A DNA stretch of 64,000 nucleotides, taken from contig CAWCLV010000001.1 in NCBI GenBank assembly GCA_963796485.1, forward strand, positions 124,001 to 188,000, written 5' to 3'. Position 1 is the stretch's first letter; the number at the start of each line of letters is the position of its first letter. Under the pieces are notes generated by a model, which worked only from the letters and a program-made list of their open reading frames with translations, was not told where the DNA came from and made no database searches. Of the stretch, positions 31,843 through 40,739 are shown piece after piece. The DNA comes from CAWCDJ01 sp963796485 (GTDB lineage Bacteria > Acidobacteriota > Terriglobia > Bryobacterales > Bryobacteraceae). The translations under genes were made by a program, and so were the position numbers.

Positions 31843-33182
31843 ACGCTGACGCAGCCGTGCGAACGCTTACTAACAACGATGGCAGGCAGATCCTCGGCCT
31901 CGCCCCCCTGGCAAGGATGGCCTTTGCCGGCATCGATCTGGAACCGTTGAAAGCCAGTCTGCTGGAACGTCTTGCCCGGAACGAGAACGACGCAAACGCA
32001 CTGCTGGACCTGTCGATTGTTCTGCAACTCATGGGACAACGCGATCTTGGGCTGTCTATGCAGGGCTTCGCTCTCAATATTCAACAGACATACCGTGTCC
32101 GGTGTTCCGCCGAGTCCGCCGGAACCCGCCTGCTGGGCATCCTCAGTCCGGGGGATCTGGCGCAGAACAATGCACTGGAGTTTCTGGTGGAGGGGTCGGA
32201 CATCAGGCTCGACCTGCTATATGTGGCTCCGGACATTCCATTGCCTTCTACCGTGCCGGAGCATGATTTGGCCATGGTAGGGGTGGGCGAGAGCGATCGG
32301 AACCGCCCGCTCTTGAGGCACCTTGAGACGCTGGTGAAATCGTGGCCGCGGCCCGTGCTTTGTGCGCCGGAACGTATTGCCCGCTCGGCGCGCGATAGCG
32401 CGAGTGCCTTGCTCGGCGGGGTGCCTGGCATCGTCATGCCGGCTACGGCGCGAGTCGATCGAGAGTCGCTGGAGAGTGCCGGTTGTTCCGGGATGGCGGT
32501 TACCGAGTTTGTCGATGGTAGCGCTTTTCCGATGATCGTACGGCCGGTCGACTCGCAAAAGGGCCAAGGGCTAACCAGGCTGGACGGCCCGGAGGCCATA
32601 GCCGGTTACCTGAAGGCGAGGCCGGAGAGTGAATTCTATGTGGCGCGCTGGGTCGACTATCGCGGCCCGGATGGCCAATTCCGGAAATATCGTGTGGTTC
32701 TGATCGGCGAGCGCCCATACGCCTGCCATATGGCCATCTCCAGTCATTGGATGGTTCACTATATCAGCGCGGGCATGCGGGAGAACATTGCCAAACGCCA
32801 CGAGGAGGAGCAGTTCTTCGCCGGTTTTGAGGAGGACTTTGCGCGACGCCATCAGGATGCCCTGCGCTCTATCGCCCGGCGGTTGCAATTGGAATATGTC
32901 GGTCTGGATTGCGGCGAGACCCGGGATGGAAAGCTGTTGATTTTCGAGGTGGACAGCGGAATGACGATTCACGCGATGGACTCGGCCGACATCTTTCCCT
33001 ACAAGCAACCACAGATGCGGAAAGTGTTCGACGCGTTTCGCCACATGTTGCTGGATACCTCTGTCGGTACGGGCCAAGCACCGGCAACGCCTGAGGCCCG
33101 GTCGGCCGAAAGAGTGCCGTGGTGCCGCGGGTTTAGGTGGTGCGCCCAGACAGATTCGAACTGCCGACCTTCTGGTTCGTAG
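31839..33182 (+). CDS. ATP-grasp domain protein coupled to the decarboxylase
   Basis: The 447-residue protein has an N-terminal helical repeat region (residues 25-85; LLDLSIVLQLMGQRDLGLS), a pre-ATP-grasp domain and an ATP-grasp fold (about 190-400) with PMIVRPVDSQKGQGL (Lys/Gly loop), VDYRGPDGQFRKYRVVLIG and a metal-binding end with LDCGETRDGKLLIFEVDSGMTIH. It probably makes a carboxylate-amine bond, perhaps on the decarboxylase product; this is inference. The last 15 codons read antisense through the tRNA-Arg gene (…QTDSNCRPSGS) and the stop lies inside it, so the C-terminus may be an accident. Confidence 0.72.
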   Translation: MNADAAVRTLTNNDGRQILGLAPLARMAFAGIDLEPLKASLLERLARNENDANALLDLSIVLQLMGQRDLGLSMQGFALNIQQTYRVRCSAESAGTRLLGILSPGDLAQNNALEFLVEGSDIRLDLLYVAPDIPLPSTVPEHDLAMVGVGESDRNRPLLRHLETLVKSWPRPVLCAPERIARSARDSASALLGGVPGIVMPATARVDRESLESAGCSGMAVTEFVDGSAFPMIVRPVDSQKGQGLTRLDGPEAIAGYLKARPESEFYVARWVDYRGPDGQFRKYRVVLIGERPYACHMAISSHWMVHYISAGMRENIAKRHEEEQFFAGFEEDFARRHQDALRSIARRLQLEYVGLDCGETRDGKLLIFEVDSGMTIHAMDSADIFPYKQPQMRKVFDAFRHMLLDTSVGTGQAPATPEARSAERVPWCRGFRWCAQTDSNCRPSGS

Positions 33183-33214
33183 CCAGACGCTCTATCCAAC
33201 TGAGCTATGGGCGC
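33138..33214 (-). tRNA. tRNA-Arg (ACG)
   Basis: A full 77-nt cloverleaf is readable on the minus strand: acceptor GCGCCCA/TGGGCGC, D arm with AGCTCAGTTGGATAGAGC, anticodon loop CTACGAA (ACG, reads CGU/CGC after inosine modification), T arm with GTTCGAATC, and an encoded CCA end. A TACATT -10 (minus strand, 33246-33241) lies about 27 bp upstream. Confidence 0.95.
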
Positions 33215-33303
33215 AACGGATCGTGGGGAACGACTCCTCCAATGTACCGAACCCCGGGCTCCGCGCGCAACTCGCCCGCGTTCTGACAAAATGGGAATTC
33301 TCC

Positions 33304-34467
33304 ATGACCGAACGCCTGTACTATAACGATTCCTACCTCCGGGAGTTCTCGGCCCGCATCGTCGATCGCTCCGCCGATGGACTGACCGCGTATCTCGACC
33401 GGTCCGCCTTCTATCCCGGTTCCGGCGGACAGCCGATCGACACGGGCGCCATCGGCGGAGTCCGGGTCGTGGACGTCGTGGATGAGGACGACCGAATCGC
33501 CCACCGCCTCGCTGCGCCGCTCCCAGCGGAAGCGGTCGAGTGCGTTGTCGATTGGGAGCGCCGCTTCGACCACATGCAGCAGCATAGCGGGCAGCACTCG
33601 CTTTCCGCGGTTTTCGAGGAACTGCTCGGCCTTCACACCGTCAGCTTCCACCTGGGCGCCGAGAGCGCAACCATCGACCTGGAGGGCCGTCCGCTCGAGC
33701 CGCGCGGACTTCGCGATGTCGAAGCCAGGGTGAACCAGATCATCTACGAGAACCGGCAGGTCACCGTTTGCTTCGAGGATGCCGCCGAGGCGCAAGGCCT
33801 TCGCAAAGCTTCCGGGCGCCAGGGGACGCTCCGCATCGTTTCGATCGACAGGCTCGACCGCAGCGCCTGCGGCGGCACCCACGTCCGCGCCACGGGCGAG
33901 ATCGGCGTGGTGTTGCTGCGCAAGGTCGAAAAGATCCGCCACTCCGTGCGGGTCGAGTTCCTTTGCGGCGCGCGCGCGGTTCGCCGGGCGCGCGCCGACT
34001 ACGAAGCACTCACCAAAGCTTCCCAGTCGTTCTCGTCGCCCCTGGACGAAGTGCCTGGGCTGGTTGCCGCGCAACTCGAAAGCGCGCGCACCGCCGAGAA
34101 GGCGCGGCACAAGCTGGAACTCGACCTCGCCGCCTATCGCGGCCGCGACCTATATGCCGCGACCCAACCGGACGCGGCCGGCATTCGCCGCGTCGTCCAG
34201 CGGCTCGGTTCCGGATCGCTCGAGGATCTTCGCGCCGTCGCCCAGAGTTTCACCGCACAGCCCAAAGCGATCTTCATCGCCTCGCTGGCGGAGCCGCCTT
34301 CGGTCCTGGCGGCCTCTTCGGAGGACTCCGGTTTCGATGCCGGGAAGCTATTGAAGGCGGCGATCACCGAAGCGGGCGGGCGCGGCGGTGGCACGGCACG
34401 GATGGCGCAGGGCAGCGTTCCGAATCCAGGCCTGCTGGATCCGGTTCTGGCGAAACTGGGAGTTTAG
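33304..34467 (+). CDS. Alanyl-tRNA editing protein (AlaX/AlaRS C-terminal-like, with DHHA1)
   Basis: The 387-residue protein has an N-terminal beta domain (YLDRSAFYPGSGGQ near residue 32), an editing domain with the zinc ligands of HMQQHSGQH (about 97-105) and CGGTH (about 190-194), and a C-terminal DHHA1 domain with GRGGGTARMAQG (about 356-367). It should hydrolyse mischarged Ser- or Gly-tRNA(Ala) in trans; it lacks the aminoacylation domain. The ATG at 33304 (GGAA upstream) is chosen over 33223, which starts in unlike sequence. It is convergent with and overlaps the next gene by 4 nt. Confidence 0.85.
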   Translation: MTERLYYNDSYLREFSARIVDRSADGLTAYLDRSAFYPGSGGQPIDTGAIGGVRVVDVVDEDDRIAHRLAAPLPAEAVECVVDWERRFDHMQQHSGQHSLSAVFEELLGLHTVSFHLGAESATIDLEGRPLEPRGLRDVEARVNQIIYENRQVTVCFEDAAEAQGLRKASGRQGTLRIVSIDRLDRSACGGTHVRATGEIGVVLLRKVEKIRHSVRVEFLCGARAVRRARADYEALTKASQSFSSPLDEVPGLVAAQLESARTAEKARHKLELDLAAYRGRDLYAATQPDAAGIRRVVQRLGSGSLEDLRAVAQSFTAQPKAIFIASLAEPPSVLAASSEDSGFDAGKLLKAAITEAGGRGGGTARMAQGSVPNPGLLDPVLAKLGV

Positions 34468-35051
34468 CTCTGCTTCTTGGCGGCCGGGCTTTTCCTGCCC
34501 GTCTTCCTGGAAACTCCCGGTCCGTCCCCCAGCAGCATTTCGATCTGGCTGCGCAGGTGTTGTTCGTGCTCGGGGCCAAAGAACGGCTCTTCATTGCCTT
34601 CGTGCTGCGCGCGGATGACGCCCTGCCGGTCGATGAACGCGAGCAGCGGCATGTGCGGGATCATCATCGTCGGGTGCTGCAGGAAGTCGAGTACCTGGAC
34701 GGTGTTGACGTTGTAGCCCACCGGATACGTTGTCTGGAACTGCTGCACGAAGCCGGGCACGTTGGCGCGGGCATTTTCTTCAATGGCGGACTCGATCACC
34801 TGCAAGCCGCGGGGGCCGAACTCGGTTTGCAGCTTGTTCAAGTACCCGGTGGTGCGCTGGCAATGCGAGCAGGTCGTGAGAATGAAGGTAAGCACCACCA
34901 CCTTTCCGCGGTACTGGCTGAGTTGCACTTGCTTGCCGTTCGTCAGGTGGATCGTGAAGTCCGGGGCGGGACGCGGCACGGTCGCGCCAGTCACCGGCGC
35001 CGCCAGGCAGATCAGCGCCAGCAAGGCGGTAAAGAATCGCTGTCTTACCAT
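34464..35051 (-). CDS. TlpA/ResA-like thioredoxin-fold protein
   Basis: The 195-residue exported protein has a signal peptide (residues 1-23, ending VTGA). A thioredoxin fold follows with GKVVVLTFILTTCSHCQRT; the redox pair is CSHC (about 61-64). A cis-Pro region lies near MPLLAFIDRQGVIRAQ. It resembles periplasmic thiol-disulfide oxidoreductases of cytochrome c or oxidative stress systems. The basic tail (RKTGRKSPAAKK) is unusual. The metallopeptidase-like gene lies 5 bp upstream, so the two are probably one operon. Confidence 0.8.
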   Translation of the reverse strand: MVRQRFFTALLALICLAAPVTGATVPRPAPDFTIHLTNGKQVQLSQYRGKVVVLTFILTTCSHCQRTTGYLNKLQTEFGPRGLQVIESAIEENARANVPGFVQQFQTTYPVGYNVNTVQVLDFLQHPTMMIPHMPLLAFIDRQGVIRAQHEGNEEPFFGPEHEQHLRSQIEMLLGDGPGVSRKTGRKSPAAKKQS

Positions 35052-35056
35052 AAGGC

Positions 35057-36301
35057 TCAGTGTAACTCAGGCGCCAGCCCTTCGACGCTGGTCACCACCG
35101 CACCGTTTCGCCGCAGTTCAAACCGGCCGTCATCGCCCTCTCCCGTAACGGCGTCGGGCGACTCGGGCGAGAACGTCACCTTCTTCCACTTCTTTCGCAG
35201 GATCTCCTGGTACGCGCTGAAGTACTGCCGGGCGCTGTCTTCGCTGTCCCATTCCACCGCATAGCGCAACACGACGCGGCCCAACTTCTTGTTCTCGTCC
35301 AGTTCAAATACGGAACCGCGCCAGTGCGGCGCAATCGCCGCGGACCGTTCCTTTCCGAGATATTGCTCGAGCAGGATGCCGTGCTCCATTTCGCCGAGCG
35401 AACCGCCCACCAACCCTTTGTAGCCGTGCGGCAGCTTCGGATCGGGCAGTTCGGGGTCGGCGGGTTTGACGTGCTTGAAGTATTTTTCCGGGTGCAGGAT
35501 CTGCTGCGACGAAACCGGCGGATCGCGGAACACCTCGGAGAATGCCCGGTCGCCGTCGTGCTCCAGCAGAGCGTTCTGGAAAGTCATCCCGGCCGTGTAG
35601 GGGAAGACGAGCGACCGCCGCAGGTAGAGCGGCGCTTTATCGAAAACCGGATAGTCGCCGGCGCCTGACTCGCTCAGCGCGGACATTGTGCGGACCAGGT
35701 TGGGGGAATTCCGAAGCGACTGCCCCATCTTCCGCGCCAGGTATTCGGACATCAGCCATGTCGCCTGTCCCTCCATTACGGCCAGGCGTGCGGTCGCGCC
35801 ATCGTCGCTTTTCCGCCCCTTGCGGATGTACTTCCCGAGATTGAAATTCTGATCCGCAAGAGCGTGCGAAAGCTCATGGGCGAGTACCGGCTGCTGGGTG
35901 TCCGACGGTGTGGAGTCGGTGATGAAGAGTTTTTTCCGGTCGTAATCGTAAAAGGCCGCGGCCTGTTCGGTGAGCAGGTCCACCGTGTTCTTGGCGAGAT
36001 CGAAATCCGCCGGGACCAGGCCGAATTTTTTGAGCGTCAGTTCCTCGGCCCGGATGTCCTCCGGCTTGGCAACTTCCTTCATGCGCTTCTTCAAAAATTC
36101 GTTGACCTTGTCCTTGCTGATGAAGTCGCAGGGGACCGGGTGATGCAGTGTCATGCCGGAGATGGTGGTGAGTTCCCTGGCGATCTGGTTCGCCTGCGAA
36201 CACAACTCGCGGGCTTTGGGGTCCGTCTGTCCGAATGCGGCCGCGGCGCACAGGAGCGCTGCCGCGACCGCCGAAAAGTACTTCCTTCTATCCGGCCGCA
36301 A
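35057..36301 (-). CDS. Secreted zincin-like protein (HExxH), unknown specificity
   Basis: The 414-residue protein has a signal peptide (residues 1-24) and a metalloprotease-like core with LAHELSHALADQ (HELSH, about residues 142-146) and a downstream EGQATW (about 176) that could supply the third zinc ligand. The remainder is not recognised; DLLTEQAAAFYDYDRKKLFI precedes the active site as in other secreted zincins of acidobacteria. Peptidase activity is inferred only. The start overlaps the MFS gene end by 14 nt. Confidence 0.65.
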   Translation of the reverse strand: MRPDRRKYFSAVAAALLCAAAAFGQTDPKARELCSQANQIARELTTISGMTLHHPVPCDFISKDKVNEFLKKRMKEVAKPEDIRAEELTLKKFGLVPADFDLAKNTVDLLTEQAAAFYDYDRKKLFITDSTPSDTQQPVLAHELSHALADQNFNLGKYIRKGRKSDDGATARLAVMEGQATWLMSEYLARKMGQSLRNSPNLVRTMSALSESGAGDYPVFDKAPLYLRRSLVFPYTAGMTFQNALLEHDGDRAFSEVFRDPPVSSQQILHPEKYFKHVKPADPELPDPKLPHGYKGLVGGSLGEMEHGILLEQYLGKERSAAIAPHWRGSVFELDENKKLGRVVLRYAVEWDSEDSARQYFSAYQEILRKKWKKVTFSPESPDAVTGEGDDGRFELRRNGAVVTSVEGLAPELH

Positions 36302-37598
36302 GGGCCCTCCTTTGCAAGCTCCAGCGGAACGCAGTGGCGGCGGAGATCGCCAGCATGCCGCCGCCCACGACGGTCGCGCGCGCGCCGATGTGTCCGGCCA
36401 GCGCGCCCGATGCCAGGCTGCCGAAGGGCGCCAGTCCGACCACCGTCATGGCATAGAGCGCCATCACACGTCCGCGATATTCATCGTCGATCAGCGTCTG
36501 GATCATGGTATTCGCGGAAGCCATCTGCTGCATCACGCAGTAACCGATGGCCGGCATGATCGCGAGCGAAACCCGGAAGGAGGGCGAGAGCCCAAACCCG
36601 ATGTAGGCCAAGCCGACCGCCCAACCGCTCCACACCATCACTCGGGGCAGGGCACCCACTCGAGTGCGGCGGGCCAGCACCAGGGTGCCCACGACGGCTC
36701 CGATCCCCATCCCGCCCATCAGGAAACCGAGACCGCGCGAGCCGCGGTGGAACATTTCGTCCGCGAAGACCGGAATCAGGACCATCACCGGCGTCCCCGA
36801 GAGCGTCGCCGCTCCCATCAGCGAGAGAATGCGGCGAAGGGAGGGGTGCCTGCCGGCATACCGGAACCCGTCGGTAAGGTGGGCCCAGGGAGACTGCGAA
36901 GCGCCGCGTTCGAATTTGGGCAGCCGCATTGCTAAGAGGCAGCCGATCACCGCCAGGAAACTGATGCCGTTCAACAGGAAACACAGGCCCTCCCCCACGG
37001 CAGCCACCACGAGCCCGGCCATCGCGGGGCCCAGCACGCGCGCCGCGTTGAACGTCGCCGAATTCAGCGAGATGGCGTTCAGCAGGTCGTCCTTCCCGGT
37101 CATCTGAATGACCAGCGCCTGGCGCGCCGGCATGTCGAACGCGTTGATCACGCCGAGGGCGCCGGCCAGTACCAGCAGATGCCACACACGGACGGTCCCC
37201 GTGAGAGTGAGGACCGCCAGCACGAACGCCTGCAGCATGGCGAGCGTCTGGGTCACGACCACCAGTTTGTGGCGGGGGAACCGGTCGGCCGCGATTCCAC
37301 CGAGCGGGCCCAGGGCGAAGACCGCGATCTGCGAGCAGAACCAGGCCGTGCCGAGCAGCAGTTCCGAGTGGGTGAGCCGGTAGACCAGCCAGCTTTCGGC
37401 GACGTTCTGCATCCACGTGCCGATGAGGGAAATCACCTGTCCACTGATGAAAAGGCGGAAGTTGCGATGCCTGAGAGCGCGGAAAGTGTGCCTGACGCCG
37501 GATGCCTGCCCGCCGGTTGGCGCGTGTCCGGGATCCGGCACCGCCCCGGCCATTGGCGCCGGGGCCGCCCCTTCCCCTGATTGTTTGCCCGCCGCCAT
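36288..37598 (-). CDS. MFS transporter (enterobactin-exporter/TMVR-like)
   Basis: The 436-residue protein has twelve transmembrane segments. The MFS signature region reads GPLGGIAADRFPRHKLVV (about residues 96-113), and the second half starts RRILSLMGAATLSGTPVMVL. It falls in the group of drug or siderophore exporters with a long N-terminal tail before FRLFISGQVISLIGTWMQNVA. The substrate is unknown. It heads an apparent three-gene minus-strand unit with the zincin-like and TlpA-like genes. Confidence 0.82.
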   Translation of the reverse strand: MAAGKQSGEGAAPAPMAGAVPDPGHAPTGGQASGVRHTFRALRHRNFRLFISGQVISLIGTWMQNVAESWLVYRLTHSELLLGTAWFCSQIAVFALGPLGGIAADRFPRHKLVVVTQTLAMLQAFVLAVLTLTGTVRVWHLLVLAGALGVINAFDMPARQALVIQMTGKDDLLNAISLNSATFNAARVLGPAMAGLVVAAVGEGLCFLLNGISFLAVIGCLLAMRLPKFERGASQSPWAHLTDGFRYAGRHPSLRRILSLMGAATLSGTPVMVLIPVFADEMFHRGSRGLGFLMGGMGIGAVVGTLVLARRTRVGALPRVMVWSGWAVGLAYIGFGLSPSFRVSLAIMPAIGYCVMQQMASANTMIQTLIDDEYRGRVMALYAMTVVGLAPFGSLASGALAGHIGARATVVGGGMLAISAATAFRWSLQRRALAAG

Positions 37599-37661
37599 TC
37601 TCTTATCCAGAATAATGCGCGGTACAATGAATGATCAAACTAACATTCCAGGAGAAACCTT

Positions 37662-37793
37662 TTGGCGGACGATAAACTGTTTCAGGCGGAGTATTTGGGC
37701 AGCGGCACGTTTGTGATTAGCAAACCCAAGCGGAAGAAAGCGAAAGCACGGCAAAGCCAGTTGAAGAATCCGCAGCGCGGATCCCGAAAATAG
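37662..37793 (+). CDS. 43-residue basic small protein (TTG start)
   Basis: A short frame starts at TTG with AGGAG 7 nt upstream and a TACAAT -10 at 37623-37628. The product begins ADDKLFQAEYLGSGTFVISK after the first residue and ends in a Lys/Arg/Gln-rich tail (KPKRKKAKARQSQ). I do not recognise it. The good ribosome site, promoter and protein-like composition support it, but homologues are unchecked. Confidence 0.45.
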   Translation: MADDKLFQAEYLGSGTFVISKPKRKKAKARQSQLKNPQRGSRK

Positions 37794-37796
37794 AAT

Positions 37797-37919
37797 CTAC
37801 CGGCGGCCGCGGCGCTCCAGTTCCATGATCCGGAACAATCCTTCGAGCGCCGCTTTCTGAATAGCGAGCGCGCCGAAGAAGCTTCCGACCAGGGCGCCCG
37901 TGATGACCAAGGCTTCCAT
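37797..37919 (-). CDS. 40-residue small protein with hydrophobic N-terminus
   Basis: A short frame with GGAGGGTGGAAG just before its ATG encodes MEALVITGALVGSFFGALAI, one hydrophobic segment, followed by an amphipathic helix ending in MELERRGRR. It looks like a small membrane-associated protein. It lies 39 bp from the divergent glucarate dehydratase gene. Function unknown. Confidence 0.5.
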   Translation of the reverse strand: MEALVITGALVGSFFGALAIQKAALEGLFRIMELERRGRR

Positions 37920-37958
37920 CTTCCACCCTCCTGCTGATCCAGGTGCAATTTATTTACC

Positions 37959-39278
37959 ATGCGAATTACCCGGCTAATTCTTCACCCGATCGCCATCGCC
38001 GATCCGCCTCTGCGTAGTTCTTACGGCCTTCATGCACCATTTGCGTTACGGACCATCGTGGAGCTGAAGACCGATTCCGGGCTGACCGGGATCGCCGAGA
38101 CCTATGGCGGCGACGGGCCGCTCGCGGGGCTGGAAGCCGTTCGCTCTCGCGTGGAAGGAATGGATCCATTCCAACTGGCGGGCCTGCACCGCGATTTGGT
38201 CGCAGAGGCGTCCCGCGAAGCCGCCCAGACTCCCGGCGGGCGTTCGCAGACATACCTCGTGCCCGGGGAAAACCCTCTCGACCGGCACGCGCGCACCTTC
38301 GCGGCGATCGAAATTGCATGCCTGGATCTGATTGGAAAAGCAGTTGGCAAGCCGGTCTGCGATGTGATTGGCGGACGGGTTCGCGAGGGCGTCAGTTTCT
38401 CCGCATACCTGTTTTATAAGCACGGCGGCGGCGGCGGGGTCGGCGACGACGCGCGGGAAGACGAATACGGCGAAGTTCTGGAAGCCCGTGCGTGTGTCCG
38501 TGAATGCCGCCAAATGATTGAGCAGTATGGATTTCGTGAGATCAAGCTGAAAGGCGGGGTACTCCCTCCGGATGAGGAGATCGCCGGCATCCGGGCGCTG
38601 CGAGAGGCCTTCGGTCCGGCCTACCCGCTGCGGATCGATCCCAACTGCGCATGGAGCATTGACAGTTCCGTACGCGTGGGCAGGGAACTGAAAGAGGAGC
38701 TTTCGGCCGGAGGCTACCTCGAGGATCCCTGCGCCACGCTCGAAGGCATGGGGGAAGTGCGCCGCCGCCTGCTGGCGGAAGGCAACCAGACGCCGCAGGC
38801 CAGCAACGTCGCGGTTACGTCGTTTGCCGACGTGCCCCGCGCCCGAGAGCTCGATGCCGTGCAGATCGTGCTTTCCGACCCGCACTACTGGGGTGGCATG
38901 CGCAACGTGCAGTACCTGTCACACCTCACGGGGGTGCTGGGCATGGGCCTTTCGATGCACTCCAACAGTCACCTGGGCGTGAGCCTGATGGCGATGACCC
39001 ATGTGGCCGCGGCGTGCCCCAACCTGACGTATGCGTGCGATACCCACTATCCCTGGCAAACCGCGAAGGACGAAGTGGTTGAGGGCGGCCGGGTCCGGTT
39101 CGAAAACGGCTGTGTTCGCATTCCGGACAAACCGGGTCTGGGCGTCGCGTTGGATTACGACCAGGTGGCGCGAGGCAGGGAGCGCTACGCGAAGATCCCG
39201 TTCCGCAAGCGCGACGACGAAGCCGAAATGCGGAAGCACGTGGACCCGTCCTGGCGCCGCGTTCTGCCCCGCTGGTAG
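37959..39278 (+). CDS. Glucarate dehydratase-like enolase-superfamily enzyme
   Basis: The 439-residue protein has the enolase-superfamily layout: a capping domain (residues 1-130) and a barrel with KLKGG (Lys-x-Lys, about 190-194), metal ligands in RIDPNCAWS (about 221), LEDPC (Glu, about 249) and SDPHYWGG (Asp/Asn type, about 306), and HSNSHLG (catalytic His, about 330). This combination marks the glucarate dehydratase subgroup, which dehydrates D-glucarate or idarate to a 5-keto-4-deoxy product. Substrate range is inferred. It is convergent with the sulfatase gene; repeat copy 3 lies between. Confidence 0.82.
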   Translation: MRITRLILHPIAIADPPLRSSYGLHAPFALRTIVELKTDSGLTGIAETYGGDGPLAGLEAVRSRVEGMDPFQLAGLHRDLVAEASREAAQTPGGRSQTYLVPGENPLDRHARTFAAIEIACLDLIGKAVGKPVCDVIGGRVREGVSFSAYLFYKHGGGGGVGDDAREDEYGEVLEARACVRECRQMIEQYGFREIKLKGGVLPPDEEIAGIRALREAFGPAYPLRIDPNCAWSIDSSVRVGRELKEELSAGGYLEDPCATLEGMGEVRRRLLAEGNQTPQASNVAVTSFADVPRARELDAVQIVLSDPHYWGGMRNVQYLSHLTGVLGMGLSMHSNSHLGVSLMAMTHVAAACPNLTYACDTHYPWQTAKDEVVEGGRVRFENGCVRIPDKPGLGVALDYDQVARGRERYAKIPFRKRDDEAEMRKHVDPSWRRVLPRW

Positions 39279-39320
39279 GGTAGGCCTCCCGGCCTGTCCA
39301 GGCGCGCGGAGCGCGCCTTC
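39277..39320 (-). repeat. Dispersed GC-rich palindromic repeat, copy 3
   Basis: This is the reverse complement of the element at 3541: GGTAGGCCTCCCGGCCTGTC followed by the palindrome GGCGCGC-GGA-GCGCGCC (39301-39317). It lies between convergent genes and could act as a bidirectional terminator or a REP-like element. Confidence 0.55.
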
Positions 39321-39332
39321 GGAGACATCAGA

Positions 39333-40739
39333 CTAGCTGACCGGTGGAGTCGGTGCCTCGTAACCCGTCAGTCCCTCGCTCGCGCGGGAAGCGTCATAGG
39401 CCGGGTTTTGGAGCGGCATCGAAGCCTTCACTTCCGCCCGCCATCCCCGCAAAAGGTCGTGTAATTTTTGCGTGACCTTGGTATTTTTCCGTACAAGGTT
39501 ACGCTGTTCGCCGGGGTCGTCGGGCAGGTGAAACAGCTCCAGCCGGCCGTCTTCGTAAAACTCGATCAGCTTCCAATCGCCGAGACGAACCGCGCCGCCG
39601 GGCGCGCCTCCCTGGTCGCTGTAATGCGGGTAATGCCAGAAGAGGGGCCGCTCGGGCGGTTTTCCGCCTCGCAGGGCTCCGGTCAGGGAAAGGCCGTCCG
39701 TGAACTGCGGCCGGGTCCCGGCGATCTCGCAGATGGTCGGGGCGAAATCGACGCTTGAAACCGGCTGCTCGCAGAGGCTGCCTCCGTGCGTCACGCCGGG
39801 CCATCGCACCATGAGCGGCTCGCGAATTCCGCCTTCGTAGAGGTGGCCCTTTCCGGCACGCAGCGGCGAGTTGTTCGTTACCGGGGGCTTGCGCCGGCCC
39901 TGGTACCGGACCCCGCCGTTGTCCGAAAAGAAGAACACCGCCGTCTGTTGGGAGAGCCCTGCGTCGTCCAGAGATTTCAGCAGGCGCCCGACGGAGTCGT
40001 CGGCGCTCTCCACCATCGCGCAATAGATCGGGTCCACGTCGCGGACGTTCCGCTTGCGATACTTTTCGATCACGTCCTTTCGCGCTTCGAGCGGCATGTG
40101 GACGGTGAAGTGCGCCTGGTAGAGAAACCACGGATGTCCGCGGTTCTCGCTGAGAAAACGGCCGCCCTCCATGGTCAAGCGCTCGGTCAAAAACTCGCCG
40201 GGCTCCAGTTTCAGGCCGGGTAATTCGAGCGGCCCGAAATAGGTCGGCGGCTGGCCCGCGGCGGTGCCGCCGATGTTGACATCGAAGCCGCGGTCCGTCG
40301 GCAGGTGCCCCGCGCCGCCGAGATGCCATTTGCCGATGGCCGCGCTACGATAGCCCGCGGGCCGCAGCGTTTCCGCGAGCGTCGCGGTATCCGCCGGGAG
40401 CTGTTGTTCGAAGGCGGGCGTCAGCAGCGGCGCGTACGGCCATTGCTTCCGGCCGGGAATCCAGTCGGTCAGGTGAAGCCGCGCCGGATACTGTCCGGTG
40501 AGGATGCTGGCGCGGGTAGGAGAACATACGGGGCACGCCGCATAGGCGTTGGTAAAGCGCACGCTTTCGGATGCCAGCCGCGTCAAATTCGGAGTGTCGA
40601 CGAAGCCGTTGCCGTAGGGCTGCGTGTCGCTCCAGCCCAAATCGTCCATCAGGATGAAGAGAACGTTGCGCGGCCGGACCGGCGCGGCCATGGCGGCCAT
40701 GCTGCCTGCGGCGGCCTGCAGAAACGTGCGTCGCAGCAT
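39333..40739 (-). CDS. Secreted arylsulfatase A-like sulfatase
   Basis: The 468-residue protein has a signal peptide (residues 1-20) and the sulfatase family layout: LFILMDDLGWSD (metal Asp pair), the formylglycine motif CSPTRAS (Cys about residue 71), GKWHLGG (about 140) and FFFSDNGG (metal Asp/Asn, about 267). It should hydrolyse sulfate esters outside the cytoplasm, probably from sulfated glycans, and needs a formylglycine-generating enzyme. Its ATG overlaps the GH27 stop by one base (TGATG), so the two genes are coupled and may act on one substrate. Confidence 0.88.
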   Translation of the reverse strand: MLRRTFLQAAAGSMAAMAAPVRPRNVLFILMDDLGWSDTQPYGNGFVDTPNLTRLASESVRFTNAYAACPVCSPTRASILTGQYPARLHLTDWIPGRKQWPYAPLLTPAFEQQLPADTATLAETLRPAGYRSAAIGKWHLGGAGHLPTDRGFDVNIGGTAAGQPPTYFGPLELPGLKLEPGEFLTERLTMEGGRFLSENRGHPWFLYQAHFTVHMPLEARKDVIEKYRKRNVRDVDPIYCAMVESADDSVGRLLKSLDDAGLSQQTAVFFFSDNGGVRYQGRRKPPVTNNSPLRAGKGHLYEGGIREPLMVRWPGVTHGGSLCEQPVSSVDFAPTICEIAGTRPQFTDGLSLTGALRGGKPPERPLFWHYPHYSDQGGAPGGAVRLGDWKLIEFYEDGRLELFHLPDDPGEQRNLVRKNTKVTQKLHDLLRGWRAEVKASMPLQNPAYDASRASEGLTGYEAPTPPVS

